A stretch of 6,626 nt of DNA from Candidatus Acidiferrales bacterium (GTDB taxonomy: Bacteria; Acidobacteriota; Terriglobia; Acidoferrales; UBA7541): assembly GCA_030043155.1 (NCBI GenBank), contig JASHYE010000348.1, positions 1 to 6,626 on the forward strand, given 5' to 3'. Positions 4,767-6,626 of the stretch are shown piece after piece; position 1 is the first letter of the stretch, and each line of letters starts with the position of its first letter. The notes under the pieces are model-generated. The model saw only the letters and a program-made list of their open reading frames with translations. It searched no databases and was not told the DNA's origin. Both the position numbers and the translations under genes were made by a program.

Positions 4767-6272
4767 CTAGGTGAGAGACGCGCAGACGGATTTTACTTCG
4801 GTGTAGTGCTCGAGCACTTCGTGCCCCATTTCGCGGCCCCATCCCGATTGCTTGTAGCCGCCGAAAGGAAGTGCCGGATCGAAAACGTTGTAGCAATTGA
4901 TCCAGACCGTGCCGGCGCGGAGCTTGGCCGCAATGGTGTGAGCCTTTTTAATGTCGCGCGACCAAACGCCGGCGGCCAATCCGTAAATCGTATCGTTGGC
5001 GCGCGCTTCGATTTCTTTCGGATCGCGGAACGGTGTGGCCGTCACAACAGGGCCGAAAATTTCTTCCTTCACAACTTTCATTTTATCGTTGGTATTCACG
5101 AGCACGGTGGGCTTGACGAAATATCCGCGATCGCCGAGCCGCTTGCCTCCCGCGACGGTTTTCGCGCCTTCGCGGACTCCGGATTCGAGATATCCGCAGA
5201 CACGATTCAACTGCTCCTCGGAAACCAGCGGACCCATCTCGCAATCGGGATCGAAGCCGGGCTTCACTTTTATGTTTTCCGCGATCTGCGCAACGCCCTC
5301 GACGACTTTGTCGAAGACTTTCTCTTCGACAAAGAGACGCGAGCCCGCACAGCAGCACTGGCCGTGATTGAAGAAGATCGCGCTGGCCGCGCCGGGAACG
5401 GCGGTGGAGAGGTCGGCGTCGTCGAGAATGATGTTCGGCGATTTTCCGCCGAGCTCGAGCGAAACTTTTTTCAAATTACCGGCGGCTGCTTGCAGAATCA
5501 GCTTGCCAACTTCGGTCGAACCGGTGAAAGCAACTTTGTCCACGTCAGGATGCGCCGCCAGCGCCGCGCCTGCGGTTTCGCCGTAGCCAGGAACAATATT
5601 GACGACTCCATCCGGGAAGCCAGCCTCTTGAATCAGCTCGCCGAGTCGAAGCGCCGAGAGCGGCGTTTGTTCTGCGGGCTTGAGGACGATTGTGCATCCT
5701 GCGGCGAGCGCGGGGCCGAGCTTCCACGCGGCCATCAGCAACGGGAAATTCCATGGAATGATTTGGCCCACCACGCCGACGGGTTCGCGCAGCGTGTAGG
5801 CGAGGAATTTTGAGGAGTTGGCGAGCGTGAGAGGAATGGTGTTGCCTTCGATTTTTGTCGCCCAGCCCGCGAAGTAGCGGAAGTTTTCAATTGTGAGCGG
5901 CACGTCGGCGATGCGCGAAATTTTGAGCGGCTTGCCGTTGTCGAGCGATTCGAGCTGCGCGAATTCTTCCTGGTGCTGTTCGATCAGGTCCGCCAGTTTC
6001 CAGATTAGTCTTGCACGCTGCGCTGGAGACAGCTTTCGCGACCATGGGCCGGTCTCGAATGCTGCTCGAGCGGCCTTCACTGCGCGGTCGATGTCTTCGC
6101 GGTCTCCTTCAGCGACATTGGCGAGCACTTCGCCGGTGGCAGGATTATAGGTTGGGAAAGTCTTGCCTGAGGCGGCGTCAACCCACTTCCCATTGATCAG
6201 CAATTTTTGTTTTGTGGCTACGAATTCGGAAACTTTTGGATCCATCGGTGGTGCGGTGACTGCTGTCGCCAT
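4767..6272 (-). CDS. NAD-dependent aldehyde dehydrogenase (ALDH1/2-like)
   Basis: A complete 501-residue cytoplasmic enzyme of normal family length, oxidising an aldehyde to the carboxylic acid with NAD. All hallmarks are present: PWNF with N175; K198 and E201 in LKPAEQTP (E201 suggests NAD over NADP); cofactor loop FTGSTEVG at 249-256; general base E273 in LELGGKSP; nucleophile Cys307, the middle cysteine of GQCCCAG; E404 in EEIFGPV; and the C-terminal PFGGYKQSGWGREMG at 469-483. The closest textbook relatives are ALDH1/ALDH2 and phenylacetaldehyde-type dehydrogenases. The natural substrate cannot be fixed from sequence, and neighbours give no pathway. A strong ribosome site (GGAAGGAG on the minus strand, 6287-6280) sits seven bases before the ATG, which fixes the start. 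It appears to be a single-gene unit. No clear intrinsic terminator follows the TAG. Confidence 0.96.
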   Translation of the reverse strand: MATAVTAPPMDPKVSEFVATKQKLLINGKWVDAASGKTFPTYNPATGEVLANVAEGDREDIDRAVKAARAAFETGPWSRKLSPAQRARLIWKLADLIEQHQEEFAQLESLDNGKPLKISRIADVPLTIENFRYFAGWATKIEGNTIPLTLANSSKFLAYTLREPVGVVGQIIPWNFPLLMAAWKLGPALAAGCTIVLKPAEQTPLSALRLGELIQEAGFPDGVVNIVPGYGETAGAALAAHPDVDKVAFTGSTEVGKLILQAAAGNLKKVSLELGGKSPNIILDDADLSTAVPGAASAIFFNHGQCCCAGSRLFVEEKVFDKVVEGVAQIAENIKVKPGFDPDCEMGPLVSEEQLNRVCGYLESGVREGAKTVAGGKRLGDRGYFVKPTVLVNTNDKMKVVKEEIFGPVVTATPFRDPKEIEARANDTIYGLAAGVWSRDIKKAHTIAAKLRAGTVWINCYNVFDPALPFGGYKQSGWGREMGHEVLEHYTEVKSVCASLT

Positions 6273-6626
6273 TTTCTTGCTCCTTCCTTACTGATCTCGC
6301 TCTAATCTCTGAACAATTCTGAACATCACATCTGGACATCGCAGGCCGCATCGAATCGGGATAGGCGAATGAGTACCGTATCGAGGGTCGGCCAAGCCCG
6401 ATTCCGCATACGCCCTTGAACGATAGAAAACGTACACCTAATTCTACTCTCAATGCAACTTGTCGCGCGCACGAGAGTGCTACCTGCGGAGGCTTGGTGT
6501 GGCCCTAGGAAAACGCGCGAAATTTCGTGTGCTGCTGTCGCAGGCCGGTCAGCCGATTCGGAATGACATCGGGGCAGCCAAAGCAGCCGCACCGACCTGA
6601 ACGTCGGCTTCAAGGCACGGCAAAGA
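6273..6626. promoter_or_regulatory. Upstream region of the aldehyde dehydrogenase gene
   Basis: This 354-base stretch has no gene I can support. On the minus strand it holds the ribosome site noted for the dehydrogenase and a possible -10 (TAGAAT, plus-strand 6441-6446) without a good -35. TCTGAACA is repeated at 6308-6315 and 6318-6325, ten bases apart, about 36 bases from the start codon. An 8-base inverted repeat, GAATCGGG 6353-6360 and CCCGATTC 6397-6404, could fold in the leader RNA. At 6552-6568 the minus strand reads TGTCATTCCGAATCGGC, 16 of 17 identical to 2167-2183. None of these is a recognised operator or riboswitch. Confidence 0.4.

Noticed and set aside
4477..4770. Plus-strand open frame of 97 residues with a hydrophobic tail
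   Set aside because: It has no ribosome site, starts and runs within the TTCTAAT array and has no recognisable motif. The hydrophobic end reflects T-rich sequence.
4695..5813. Plus-strand open frame of 372 residues antisense to the aldehyde dehydrogenase
   Set aside because: It mirrors the dehydrogenase codons and shows no domain, while the minus-strand product has every ALDH motif and a strong ribosome site.
6326..6613. Minus-strand open frame of 95 residues upstream of the dehydrogenase
   Set aside because: Its composition looks like translated non-coding DNA, it has no ribosome site or domain, and it includes the fragment shared with 2167-2183.

Overview
The window looks like chromosomal DNA of a GC-rich, probably soil-type bacterium. 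My best guess is Acidobacteriota (class Terriglobia). The guess rests on the intergenic repeat family of the TCATCCTGAGCG...GAAGGATCTC type, which I associate from memory with acidobacterial genomes, and on the exported S9 peptidase and GCG-rich codon use. The phylum call is an inference, not a database result.

Layout. (1) 15-2084 (+): a secreted S9-family serine peptidase with an N-terminal beta-propeller and a C-terminal alpha/beta-hydrolase domain. The last 32 bases of this gene are repeated 71 bp downstream. (2) 2085-2495: non-coding, with a foldable 84-base element and repeat copy A. (3) 2496-2777 (+): a 93-residue, single-domain GIY-YIG nuclease. It lies between copies A and B of the intergenic repeat. 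(4) 2778-3285: a repeat cluster (B, an inverted copy, C, D) ending in a 17-bp-stem hairpin. Copy B is interrupted by two short inserts, one of them a perfect 19-bp palindrome. (5) 3286-4218 (-): a DUF3800 protein. (6) 4219-4766: non-coding but dense in signals. It holds a -10 element for the DUF3800 gene, a terminator-like hairpin, a promoter-like TTGACA/TACACA pair followed about 35 bp later by a strong intrinsic terminator (a possible small RNA), and an array of six TTCTAAT/ATTAGAA half-sites that includes a 32-bp near-palindrome. (7) 4767-6272 (-): a complete NAD-dependent aldehyde dehydrogenase of the ALDH1/2-like class with a strong ribosome binding site. (8) 6273-6626: its upstream region, with short direct and inverted repeats.

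The two large enzymes look like ordinary metabolic genes and are not obviously linked to each other in function. The middle 2.3 kb looks like an accessory patch: two small nuclease-like or unknown genes, repeats and palindromes. No known defence operon, CRISPR array, transposase or integrase is visible. The best candidates for something undescribed are the GIY-YIG gene bracketed by repeats with a nested palindrome insertion, and the promoter-hairpin-terminator plus palindrome array at 4335-4685.
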